NCBI GenBank assembly: GCA_948614045.1 | Contig: CAPFSK010000011.1 | Span: 1 to 20,192 of the forward strand | Direction of reading: 5' to 3' | Source: an uncultured Candidatus Saccharibacteria bacterium | Lineage (GTDB): Bacteria; Patescibacteriota; Saccharimonadia; Saccharimonadales; Saccharimonadaceae | DNA: 20,192 nucleotides | Part shown: positions 1 to 5,811 of the stretch, one piece after another | Numbering within the stretch: position 1 is the first letter of the stretch | Layout: every line of letters begins with the position of its first letter | Notes under the pieces: generated by a model | The model's database searches: none | What the model was told of the DNA's origin: nothing | What the model saw: only the letters and a program-made list of their open reading frames with translations | Program-made: the position numbers and the translations under genes

Positions 1-365
1 AATGGAGGAAAAGGAAGTAATCTAGGCTAAGACAAAGATGAGCGCGTAAGGCGCTCATCTTTGCTACCAAGAAGAATAAGTAGTCAAACCCGGTACCTGG
101 GTAAATCAAAAATCGCCCGGTGAAGGTGCCGATAGAATGAAATAAGTTGTCCGGATGTAGATTTTGTGAGAGGAGACGGGAAGTCGCTGGAACAGAGCGC
201 GATGCGGAGAGAAGAGCCTTCCTGAAAAAAGAGAAGGCTAGAGCGAAAACCGGAGGAATACGCAAACGATCGGACGTGGCGTAGCCACCCGATAAGTTTG
301 CGTTTCGCGAGGTTGGAAATATGAAGTGGTATCGGGTGGGTCGAATGGAATACGGCTACTTTTTA

Positions 366-387
366 GCGCGCCCCTTTTGGGGCGCGC
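366..387 (+). other. GC-rich hairpin
   Basis: A perfect 9-bp stem (gcgcgcccc with ggggcgcgc) is closed by a tttt loop. No U-run follows, so it is not a standard intrinsic terminator. It is the first of two adjacent strong hairpins at the 3' edge of the structured region and may protect an RNA 3' end. Confidence 0.6.
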
Positions 388-395
388 GACAGGTT

Positions 396-417
396 GCCGC
401 GCCTTTAAGGGCGCGGC
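396..417 (+). other. GC-rich hairpin
   Basis: An 8-bp stem (gccgcgcc with ggcgcggc) is closed by a tttaag loop, 8 bases after the preceding hairpin and immediately before the first copy of the 41-bp repeat. It also lacks a U-run. Confidence 0.6.
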
Positions 418-420
418 GGT

Positions 421-461
421 GGGTGGTAAAAATTTTGATGTTGTGATATAGTCGGGGGCAT
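421..461 (+). repeat. 41-bp direct repeat, copy 1
   Basis: This segment matches 851-891 at about 34 of 41 positions with no gaps. The ends are most conserved (gggtggtaaaaa, then tgtgatatagtcggg). In one frame its second half reads C-D-I-V-G, the same residues that begin the nuclease core of the relic at 860-1063. It may therefore be a leftover of a duplicated toxin coding end, although the conserved left half lies outside any open frame and a regulatory role is also possible. Confidence 0.7.
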
Positions 462-497
462 AAAAAGAATCAGTTTAATATTATTATCCCCGTCGAT

Positions 498-752
498 ATG
501 AAACCATATCCCGATAGGTATGAGGAAAGGATAGCTCGAGTGTTAGCAGGTAAGTTCCAAAGTGATGTGTTGTTCGTGGTATGCAGCTCACTGCATACAC
601 CAGATATTCAGATCGTAAAGACTGGAGATTACTGGGAGATTAAAAATGTAAAAGGGAATGGGAAAAATACGATTGAGGATAACTTGAAGAGAGGTATACG
701 ACGGGTTATTTTAGTAACTAAAAATGGCGCTGTTATTGATTTTTGTGGATAG
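498..752 (+). CDS. Small CdiA-CT-like nuclease toxin domain protein
   Basis: An 84-residue protein resembling the C-terminal tRNase/nuclease domain of CdiA-type polymorphic toxins. The visible core is T-P-D-I near residues 34-37, then W-E-I-K-N-V-K-G-N-G-K-N-T-I-E around 46-60, which fits a PD-(D/E)xK-like arrangement with D36, E47 and K49. The end (I-L-V-T-K-N-G-A-V-I-D-F) is a typical C-terminal strand for such domains. There is no signal peptide, delivery domain or neighbouring immunity gene, and I see no good Shine-Dalgarno before the ATG. It is therefore probably an orphan toxin end or a decayed cassette rather than a complete weapon. It follows one copy of the 41-bp repeat and precedes a terminator. 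Its AT-richer composition differs from the housekeeping genes, consistent with transfer. Family assignment is from motif recall, not a search. Confidence 0.55.
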   Translation: MKPYPDRYEERIARVLAGKFQSDVLFVVCSSLHTPDIQIVKTGDYWEIKNVKGNGKNTIEDNLKRGIRRVILVTKNGAVIDFCG

Positions 753-773
753 CTATGCTAAAATGTGGATATT

Positions 774-820
774 GAAGATGTATGCGTTCCTGAATTGGAA
801 TTATAGTACATCTTCTTTTT
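774..820 (+). terminator. Intrinsic terminator after the toxin-like ORF
   Basis: A 9-bp perfect stem (gaagatgta 774-782 with tacatcttc 807-815) with a long, partly paired loop is followed by a run of T to 820. It lies 22 bases after the stop codon at 752. Confidence 0.6.
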
Positions 821-850
821 GTGAGTAATTTGGCAGCTCAAAACGCTTGC

Positions 851-891
851 GGGTGGTAAAAAATTAGGGAATGTGATATAGTCGGGAGCAT
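851..891 (+). repeat. 41-bp direct repeat, copy 2
   Basis: This is the second copy of the segment at 421-461, about 430 bp downstream. Here its right half runs directly into the open frame of the second nuclease relic, giving C-D-I-V-G followed by the rest of the core. Confidence 0.7.
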
Positions 892-1063
892 TAATGATAT
901 CATTTTTGAGATTAAGGCTCCGGAGGGTAAGACTGTAGATTGCATTGAACGTAATTTACGTAAAGCACTAGACCATCAGTCGGCGAATATTGTCATAGAT
1001 TCTTTTCGATTCAAGAACCTGCAGGATCGCAGTATTCAGAATTTTCTAATAGATTTGCGCTAA
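860..1063 (+). pseudogene. Relic of a second CdiA-CT/MuF-type nuclease toxin domain
   Basis: An open frame of about 67 codons with no ATG, GTG or TTG start near its beginning. An in-frame TAA sits just upstream at 857-859. It reads C-D-I-V-G near 872-886, then F-E-I-K-A-P-E-G-K from 905, then I-E-R-N-L-R-K-A and N-I-V-I-D before the stop at 1061-1063. The D...ExK spacing and the I-E-x-N-L-x-K-A helix match the same broad nuclease fold as the ORF at 498-752, but the sequences are otherwise divergent, so this is a different toxin variant. It is probably the 3' end of a displaced or truncated toxin gene. Low-level translation from a non-canonical start cannot be excluded. Confidence 0.5.
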
Positions 1064-1076
1064 GATGAGGGTATTG

Positions 1077-1120
1077 AGGTCTACGTGGGCGAGTATTCGC
1101 TGAGCCGGGGACTTCTTTTT
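1077..1120 (+). terminator. Terminator-like hairpin after the toxin relic
   Basis: The stem gaggtc pairs with ggcttc-type sequence (gacttc on the 3' side, one GU pair). A small inner hairpin (gcga/tcgc) lies within the loop, and TTTTTT follows at 1115-1120. Its position and layout mirror the terminator at 774-820, including similar bases just before the stem. Confidence 0.45.
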
Positions 1121-1132
1121 TGTGGGATTTGT

Positions 1133-1154
1133 CCCTGCTACCGTGGTAACAGGG
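1133..1154 (-). other. Hairpin at the 3' edge of the template repeat
   Basis: Read on the minus strand, ccctgttacc pairs with ggtagcaggg, with one U-G wobble. On the plus strand the same position is a C-A mismatch, so the fold suits minus-strand RNA. It sits directly after the GC-rich end of the template repeat. It could mark the 3' end of the template RNA, or it could echo the hairpin known to follow DGR target sites in other systems. Confidence 0.45.
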
Positions 1155-1410
1155 TGAGGAAAGATCGGCACCGCAACCGGCCACGCCTCCAGCGGAGGGG
1201 AAAACCGCAGTAACGATTGTAGTAGCCTGACGGATTGACGTTAGTAGTATTCATGTTCAGGTTGTAGGCGTTGGTCGAGGAGTTCGCCGTACGCGACCAG
1301 CCGTAGCCGTTCTCGCCGGCGTTCCTAGCCTGACCGTTGTTCAGATTAACATAGCCGCTACGGACAAAAGCCAAAGCGCTATCCGCGGAGCGCAGGTAAA
1401 GAAGTTAACT
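1141..1410 (-). ncRNA. DGR template repeat (TR)
   Basis: Read on the minus strand, this region has an open frame that is not a plausible gene: an in-frame TAA just upstream and no proper start. It encodes the tail of a C-type-lectin/FISUMP-like variable domain (L-R-S-A-D-S-A-L near the start, G-Y-G-W-S-R-T-A-N-S-S in the middle, Y-C-G-F-P-L-R at the end). It contains 13 Asn codons, all AAC or AAT, clustered exactly where variable proteins diversify. AAY enrichment is the hallmark of DGR template repeats, because adenines are the positions mutagenised during reverse transcription. The end is GC-rich (ccggttgcggtgccg), as expected for an IMH-like initiation sequence. It lies about 180 bp downstream of the reverse transcriptase on the same strand. 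Exact borders need the matching variable repeat, which is not in this window. Confidence 0.8.
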
Positions 1411-1585
1411 AATTTAGGTATGGCCATGGCCAAGACTAATTGACAATTCTTTTTGAATCCGCCCAAGGGATTTGCAAAGAGTAACTTCACGATCTTTCAG
1501 AAAGAGGGCTGGCGGTAGTTGGAGCTTGACCTCATTTGCTACTTTCAGCGCCCATGGGCGAGGCCCACGAGATAATTGTAACATG

Positions 1586-2803
1586 CTAAAGCTTATTAGG
1601 TTTCGTAGATTTCTTGGATTTTTGGGGTTTGCTGGGCTTTTCGGGAGTCCAATCATAATCCCAGCCGAAACTGTCGAAAAGTTTTTTGTAGAATTTACGG
1701 CTGTTGATTTGCTTGACTGAGCCCATGCGTGAGACGAAGCCCTCAATACTGCCTTCGCCGTTGGTAGCGAGTTTGTAGGCGGCCTTATAGCTATTGCGGC
1801 GCATGCGGCGTCCGGGGATGATGAATCCGGGGTAGACGACGGCGCCAATGAACGGCACGCCTTTGTCGACAGGTTGTTTGTATTGTTTATGGGGATGGAG
1901 GGTGAGTTTGAGCTCGAGGCGGAGATATTTTTCGATAACACTAACGTCGCGGAGGAGTTGTTCGCGCTGTTCCATGGGGACGATGATGAAGAAGTCGTCG
2001 ACATAGCGACCGTAGTGCTTATAGCCGAGGTCGAATTGAACGAAACGGTCGAGTTGGTCGAGGAAAATGTTGGAGAGGAGTTGGCTGGTGAGGTTGCCGA
2101 TGACGATGCCGCGTTCTTTGGGTTGATTGAAAAGACTTTTGTTTTTTGGGAGTTTATCCCAGTCGCGGCGGTGACCGTGAATGCGAATGCCTTCCATGGG
2201 CTCGTCGTAGATGATCTCGTGCCAAATGTATTTAAGAAGGTTATAAAGTTTATGTTTGTCAGCGGGATGGCAGCGGATGTCGTTTTCGGGATCGGGGAGT
2301 TTACTGTGGAAGAATTGGCGTTCGAGGCCCCAGAGGACGCGCTCATAGAGTAGATCATGATTTAGGCTCATGAAATAGCCTTGGATGTCGAGTTTGACAG
2401 AGAAAGCTTGGCGAGTATAGTTCTCGGTGACTTGGCGAATGTGGTGAGCGAGGCGTTTTTGGCCGTAAAGTGTACCCTTGCCGACGCGGCAGGAATAAGA
2501 ATCAGCACTAAAACGGCGATCCCACCATTTCGCGCAGATATTGAAGAGGAAATGATGAATCACGCGGTCGCGAAAGGGGGCGGCAACAATTTCGCGGATG
2601 ACTGGGTCGTGAACGATGAAGGCGACGCCGCGGCTGGGTTTGTAGTAATGACGGATGAGGCTGTCGCGGAGATTGATAATATCTTCCATGGCGTTAAGTT
2701 CAAATTGGTGCTCGTCGACGGTTGAGCGTTTACCCTTGCGGGCGACATCATAGGCGATCCAAAGCTCACGGAGGAGAAATTTTTCAAAACGGTCATCGGT
2801 CAT
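1586..2803 (-). CDS. DGR reverse transcriptase
   Basis: A 405-aa reverse transcriptase of the diversity-generating retroelement class. Visible landmarks are the first catalytic Asp in K-L-D-I-Q-G-Y-F (residues 137-144), I-G-N-L-T-S-Q at 235-241 (the IGxxxSQ form typical of DGR and not of group II intron enzymes), and the catalytic Y-V-D-D at 267-270. The C-terminus is Lys/Pro-rich with no maturase or endonuclease domain, as expected for DGR enzymes. It would copy the TR RNA with adenine-specific errors and place the cDNA in a variable repeat. The ATG overlaps the stop of the upstream Avd-like gene by 4 bp (ATGA), indicating translational coupling, and the template repeat lies downstream. The gene appears intact with all catalytic residues. 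It is transcribed against the strand bias of the window. Confidence 0.93.
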   Translation of the reverse strand: MTDDRFEKFLLRELWIAYDVARKGKRSTVDEHQFELNAMEDIINLRDSLIRHYYKPSRGVAFIVHDPVIREIVAAPFRDRVIHHFLFNICAKWWDRRFSADSYSCRVGKGTLYGQKRLAHHIRQVTENYTRQAFSVKLDIQGYFMSLNHDLLYERVLWGLERQFFHSKLPDPENDIRCHPADKHKLYNLLKYIWHEIIYDEPMEGIRIHGHRRDWDKLPKNKSLFNQPKERGIVIGNLTSQLLSNIFLDQLDRFVQFDLGYKHYGRYVDDFFIIVPMEQREQLLRDVSVIEKYLRLELKLTLHPHKQYKQPVDKGVPFIGAVVYPGFIIPGRRMRRNSYKAAYKLATNGEGSIEGFVSRMGSVKQINSRKFYKKLFDSFGWDYDWTPEKPSKPQKSKKSTKPNKL

Positions 2804-3777
2804 AGTTCGGACTTAGGGCGTTGTTGTTTGTTGTATTCACGAGCAGTAATACGTTCAATGCGCACGAGGCTTTCGAGAATGTCACAGAGGTCACGATGAT
2901 GGATGAGGCGCAAATTCTCCATATTAGCAAGATTGTTGCGTAGATTGCGGGCGCCAATCATGATGCCGAGGAGGTTTTGAGCTTGGATAGTATGTGGCGA
3001 TTCGGCGTTGGTGGCGGCAAGGAGACGTTGGAGGGGCGGGTGGATGATGCCGCTGGTGGCTTTGGCGTTGGCGAAATTGAGGTAACCGACAAGTAGCTCA
3101 TTGGCTTCGACGATGAGAGGTTTAACGAGCGTGTCGCGGGCGAGACTGTCAGAAATGCGTTTGCAGTTGTAATAGAGTTGGCGATTAAGTTCGAGGATGA
3201 GATTATAGAGCTCGGGGAGAGGGGATTTGGGGATGATGGTCGAGGTGATGCGTTCGATATCGCGATGAGAGCGGTCGCGCAGTTTTTCGATCTGTTCTTC
3301 GGTGTAAATCTTGGGAAGTTTGTAGAAATGAAGTTCGGCGGTACTGCGTTCACGGTCAGGAAAAACATTAATTTCGGCGAGTTGGGTTTCGAGTTGACCA
3401 AGTGAGCGAACAGAAACGACCCCATCGCTTGACGGGGAATAGTTGTCGGTGTCGTTTTTGACACTAAAACGCCGGTGAATGCGGTCGGCAATTGTCATCG
3501 TATAAAAGAGAACGGAATGTCCGGCGAGTTTAGAAAAGTTCTCGGTAGAGTCGAAAATGAGGAGATGGTGGTCGTTGGTCTGTTCAAATTCCATCGCTTG
3601 GGCTTTGATCAAGCGTTGACGTTGGCGTAAGGCCTGGCGGATAATGCGCGCGGTGTGTTTTGATTCGGCGGATGGTGTAGATTTTTGAATATCACTCAGG
3701 ATAGCCTCTAGTTGGTGGATATCGAGGTGATCGTAATTTTCGAGCTCAGCAGTCTTAATTGATGATGGCTTAGTCAT
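2800..3777 (-). CDS. Avd-like DGR accessory protein with N-terminal extension
   Basis: A 325-aa protein immediately upstream of and overlapping the reverse transcriptase. Residues from about 185 to 320 form four predicted long amphipathic helices (for example L-I-L-E-L-N-R-Q-L-Y-Y-N-C, A-N-E-L-L-V-G-Y-L-N-F-A-N, and N-L-L-G-I-M-I-G-A-R-N-L-R-N-N-L). This resembles the four-helix Avd protein that binds the DGR reverse transcriptase and template RNA. Classic Avd is only about 120-130 aa. The first ~180 residues are extra: a charged helical start, then a mixed segment around 70-165 with V-L-F-Y-T-M-T-I-A-D-R-I that I cannot place, although MutS-like accessory proteins are known near some DGRs. 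A Shine-Dalgarno (aaggggaaagc) precedes the ATG. Assignment rests on context and helical pattern. Confidence 0.65.
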   Translation of the reverse strand: MTKPSSIKTAELENYDHLDIHQLEAILSDIQKSTPSAESKHTARIIRQALRQRQRLIKAQAMEFEQTNDHHLLIFDSTENFSKLAGHSVLFYTMTIADRIHRRFSVKNDTDNYSPSSDGVVSVRSLGQLETQLAEINVFPDRERSTAELHFYKLPKIYTEEQIEKLRDRSHRDIERITSTIIPKSPLPELYNLILELNRQLYYNCKRISDSLARDTLVKPLIVEANELLVGYLNFANAKATSGIIHPPLQRLLAATNAESPHTIQAQNLLGIMIGARNLRNNLANMENLRLIHHRDLCDILESLVRIERITAREYNKQQRPKSEL

Positions 3778-3824
3778 GCTTTCCCCTTAAGAATAACTGT
3801 TCTAGTTTTTGTTTGGATGTGATT

Positions 3825-4121
3825 TTAACCAAGGATACTTTGGCGTTCGGCGGTTAGTTCTTGTTTAAAGGTTTGAAAAACTTGCATGACAATTTCACGA
3901 AAATCCGGTACATTGCGCTCAAGCCAAGACAAAGTAGCATCACCGTCGTCGTGGATGCGGGTAAATTCGTCAATTTGTTCGTCTGACAGACCAGCACTGA
4001 TTTTTTGACCAACACGCACTTCTAGCTCTTCCTCAGCATGATCCATAAATGCTTGTTTTTCGGCGGCTGGCATCTCGGTCAGACCAACCTCGGTCATAAA
4101 ATCTTCGTCTACGCGTATCAT
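3825..4121 (-). CDS. DUF5663-like small acidic protein
   Basis: A 98-aa, acidic, mostly helical protein. The pattern (a Gly-Leu near the start, E-M-P-A-A-E-K-Q-A-F, E-E-E-L-E-V-R-V-G-Q-K-I, then L-S-D-E-Q-I-D-E-F) matches what I recall of DUF5663, a short family frequent in CPR genomes with no known function. It has a good Shine-Dalgarno (aaaggagt) and an extended -10 promoter just upstream. It ends 47 bp before the Avd-like gene on the same strand with no visible terminator between, so it may be the first gene of the DGR transcript. Whether that is functional or accidental cannot be told here. Confidence 0.5.
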   Translation of the reverse strand: MIRVDEDFMTEVGLTEMPAAEKQAFMDHAEEELEVRVGQKISAGLSDEQIDEFTRIHDDGDATLSWLERNVPDFREIVMQVFQTFKQELTAERQSILG

Positions 4122-4138
4122 TTTTACTCCTTTGATTG

Positions 4139-4147
4139 ATTATAACA
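4139..4147 (-). promoter_or_regulatory. Extended -10 promoter of the DUF5663-like gene
   Basis: On the minus strand the bases read TGTTATAAT, followed by a short leader with the Shine-Dalgarno aaaggag and the ATG at 4121. It probably also drives the downstream DGR genes. The -35 is weak. Confidence 0.55.
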
Positions 4148-4193
4148 TAAGCGGAAAGATTTGGGGGATTTTTGTGCCAATCTGGAGGTAGGG

Positions 4194-5150
4194 TTATTTT
4201 GGGTTTTTGCCGTAGCCGTTGACGAAAGAGCGGGCGTTCATGGGCTTTTTACCTTCGGGCTGGAGCTCATCGACGACGACGAAGTTGCGGTCTTGGCATT
4301 TGAGCATGAGCGGGGAATCTTTTGGGGTCATGCCGGCGGCTTCACAGAGAATGTCGGTGACGCGGAGAACGTGGGCTTTCAGGATGATACAAGTTTTACC
4401 AAAAAAGTCGTATTTGGGCTTTGGAAAACCTTGATAAGCGACGATTTGGCGAAGAATGGTCTCGGCGGGGGCGTCGGCGGGGTGGAGAAAAGACATGGAT
4501 TTGTCGAATTTGGTGGTAAAAGTAGCTTTCGCGTCGTCTTGTTCAATAGGCTGCGGTAGGCTGTCTAGATTGGCGACGAGCCACTCAGCTCCAGCGGTAG
4601 CAAGGGCTTCGTAGATGGCGTTTTTGTCGATTGGGAGATTTTTAAGTGTGGCTTGATGGTAGACTGGACCGGCGTCCATGGCTTTCGCTAGCTTCATAAT
4701 AGAGTAGCTAAAATCTTTGTCACCATGTAAAATGGCGGATTCGATTGGGGAGGCGCCGCGATATTCTGGGAGTTTTGAGGGGTGAAGATTGAGGATGCCT
4801 TCGGGTTCAAAAAGTTCAAGAAAGTCGGATTTAATGAGAATGCCAAAGGAGGCGAGGATGCCGTGGGCGTCGGGGTTTTGGCGTTTGAACTCGGCGGCAG
4901 TCACGAGGTCTTCGCGAGTGCGGGCGTGAAAAAGGATGTCACAATGCTTTTCGAGGACCTTTAATGTGTAGTCGGCTAATGGGCCGTTACCGAAGAAAAG
5001 TATCTTGGGTAATGCTGAACGCCGACTGTCAGCCTTTTTAGGACACGCTCCCTCGCGCCCGTCGTTACGGGGCTCTGGTCGCTTCGTCCGCTCCCCGTTG
5101 GTCGCGGAGATTCCTGAAAATGGTTGACAGTCGGCGTTCGCATTACTCAC
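4194..5150 (-). CDS. fmt: Methionyl-tRNA formyltransferase with in-frame palindromic insertion
   Basis: This enzyme formylates Met-tRNA(fMet) using 10-formyl-THF for translation initiation. The conserved core starts near residue 47 (L-P-K-I-L-F-F-G-N-G) and includes L-N-L-H-P-S-K-L-P-E-Y-R-G-A-S-P-I with the catalytic His region, and A-M-D-A-G-P-V-Y. The GTG start at 5150 is supported by agagga in the end of def and a 1-base gap from the def stop, so the two are translationally coupled. Residues about 5-46 are foreign to the family and are encoded entirely by a long inverted repeat (5011-5144). Removing 126 bp would join G-T-G-A-G-T-A-A-T-G to CATTACCC and restore M-S-N-A-L-P-K-I-L-F. No other start codon lies between the insert and the core, so the insert is probably translated. 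The core of about 276 aa is short for Fmt. Confidence 0.9.
   Translation of the reverse strand: MSNANADCQPFSGISATNGERTKRPEPRNDGREGACPKKADSRRSALPKILFFGNGPLADYTLKVLEKHCDILFHARTREDLVTAAEFKRQNPDAHGILASFGILIKSDFLELFEPEGILNLHPSKLPEYRGASPIESAILHGDKDFSYSIMKLAKAMDAGPVYHQATLKNLPIDKNAIYEALATAGAEWLVANLDSLPQPIEQDDAKATFTTKFDKSMSFLHPADAPAETILRQIVAYQGFPKPKYDFFGKTCIILKAHVLRVTDILCEAAGMTPKDSPLMLKCQDRNFVVVDELQPEGKKPMNARSFVNGYGKNPK
5011..5144. repeat. Palindromic element inside fmt
   Basis: The terminal arms 5011-5034 and 5122-5144 are inverted repeats matching at all but one position plus one single-base indel. Inner complementary pieces (ttttagga with tcctgaaaa, acgggg with ccccgt) extend the fold. The element keeps the fmt frame open and adds about 42 residues after M-S-N-A. 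Its core shares cgcttcgtc with the palindrome at 16027-16136. Confidence 0.8.
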
Positions 5151-5151
5151 G

Positions 5152-5772
5152 CTAATCCTCTTCGGGGAATAAGTTGGTATTATTTTTGATTTCGGTGTCG
5201 TAGTCGACGGGCTTTAGGTCGCCGTTTTCGTCGAGACGGTAAAAGGCGGTTTCGTCGTCTTTGATATGGTCAATGAAGAGGATACCGTTCAAGTGGTCGA
5301 TTTCGTGCATGAGAGTGCGGGCGAGGTAACCTTCGGCTTTGATGCGAACTTCGTGACCGTCTTCAAGCAGGGCTTTTATTTTGACCTTTTTGGGCCGGCC
5401 AACCATGCCGTAAATCTCAGGAACAGAGAGGCAGCCTTCCTGTTCCTTGATGATTTTACCTTCGGTTTTGATGACTTCGGGATTGATTAGCGCCGTAAAA
5501 GAATTATTTTCTTTGTCGTCGAGATCGTCGCGAATGATGATAATGCGTTGGTTGACGCCCATTTGGGGGGCAGCCATGGCGGCGGAAAGCTCATAGGGGT
5601 GAGCCTTTTCCCAGTCAAGAGATAGGCGAACCATATCGCCGATGATTTCGTGAGTTTCGTCGGTGATTTGGTGAACCTTAGTCGATTTTTGACGTAAACG
5701 CGGATCAGGGGTAGTAATAATTTCGCGATTCATTGGAGTCGGGTTGGCGCTAGAGGTATCTTTTGTTGTCAT
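5152..5772 (-). CDS. def: Peptide deformylase
   Basis: A 206-aa metalloenzyme that removes the N-formyl group from nascent proteins. All three signature motifs are visible: A-A-P-Q-M-G-V (67-73), E-G-C-L-S (112-116, metal-binding Cys114) and H-E-I-D-H (156-160, two metal-binding His and the catalytic Glu). The C-terminus has an acidic tail. The start at 5772 is chosen because a perfect extended -10 lies 8 bases upstream, predicting a leaderless or nearly leaderless mRNA. A second ATG 13 codons in would give a more typical N-terminus. It sits between priA and fmt, a common bacterial order, with fmt following after one base. Confidence 0.95.
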   Translation of the reverse strand: MTTKDTSSANPTPMNREIITTPDPRLRQKSTKVHQITDETHEIIGDMVRLSLDWEKAHPYELSAAMAAPQMGVNQRIIIIRDDLDDKENNSFTALINPEVIKTEGKIIKEQEGCLSVPEIYGMVGRPKKVKIKALLEDGHEVRIKAEGYLARTLMHEIDHLNGILFIDHIKDDETAFYRLDENGDLKPVDYDTEIKNNTNLFPEED

Positions 5773-5780
5773 ATTTATAT

Positions 5781-5789
5781 ATTATAGCA
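5781..5789 (-). promoter_or_regulatory. Extended -10 promoter of def
   Basis: The minus strand reads TGCTATAAT with only 8 bases to the ATG at 5772. The expected transcription start therefore falls at or one base before the start codon. Confidence 0.65.
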
Positions 5790-5811
5790 TAAAAATTAGA
5801 AAAGATAATGC

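Larger units (their letters stand above)
1..420 (+). ncRNA. Candidate structured RNA, family unknown
   Basis: No protein gene is visible in this stretch. It is dense in self-complementary segments. These are a 13-bp perfect hairpin (33-45 with 51-63), an interrupted helix (91-101 with 116-131, with a GU pair and a bulge), a 7-bp hairpin (215-221 with 233-239), and an 8-bp closing helix (260-267 with 296-303) that encloses 269-273/289-293 and 276-280/284-288. Two very GC-rich hairpins follow (366-387 and 396-417). Putative loops are purine-rich on the + strand, which favours a + strand RNA. I looked for RNase P RNA, tmRNA, SRP RNA, 6S RNA and rRNA signatures and recognised none. It may continue to the left of the window. 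It could also be an intron remnant or a long leader. Structure is supported, identity is not. Confidence 0.45.

Noticed and set aside
1..420. RNase P RNA, tmRNA, SRP RNA or an rRNA fragment
   Set aside because: None of the conserved signature segments of these RNAs could be found on either strand, so only an unnamed structured RNA is claimed.
1138..1374. A 78-aa minus-strand open frame with lectin-like sequence as a protein gene
   Set aside because: No ATG start, an in-frame stop just upstream, and its Asn-rich AAY pattern beside a DGR reverse transcriptase. It is better explained as the template repeat.
1421..1432. A 12-bp perfect palindrome (tggccatggcca) between RT and template repeat as an operator
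   Set aside because: A single short palindrome with no partner site; it could be chance, and no regulator is indicated.
1874..2353. A long acidic + strand open frame opposite the reverse transcriptase
   Set aside because: It is the antisense shadow of the RT gene, has a biased composition (Glu/Val/Phe-rich) and no supporting Shine-Dalgarno or motif.
1414..2358. A 314-aa Ser/Thr/Asn-rich minus-strand open frame
   Set aside because: It is an alternative frame of the RT gene. The RT frame has all the catalytic motifs, so this one is a shadow.
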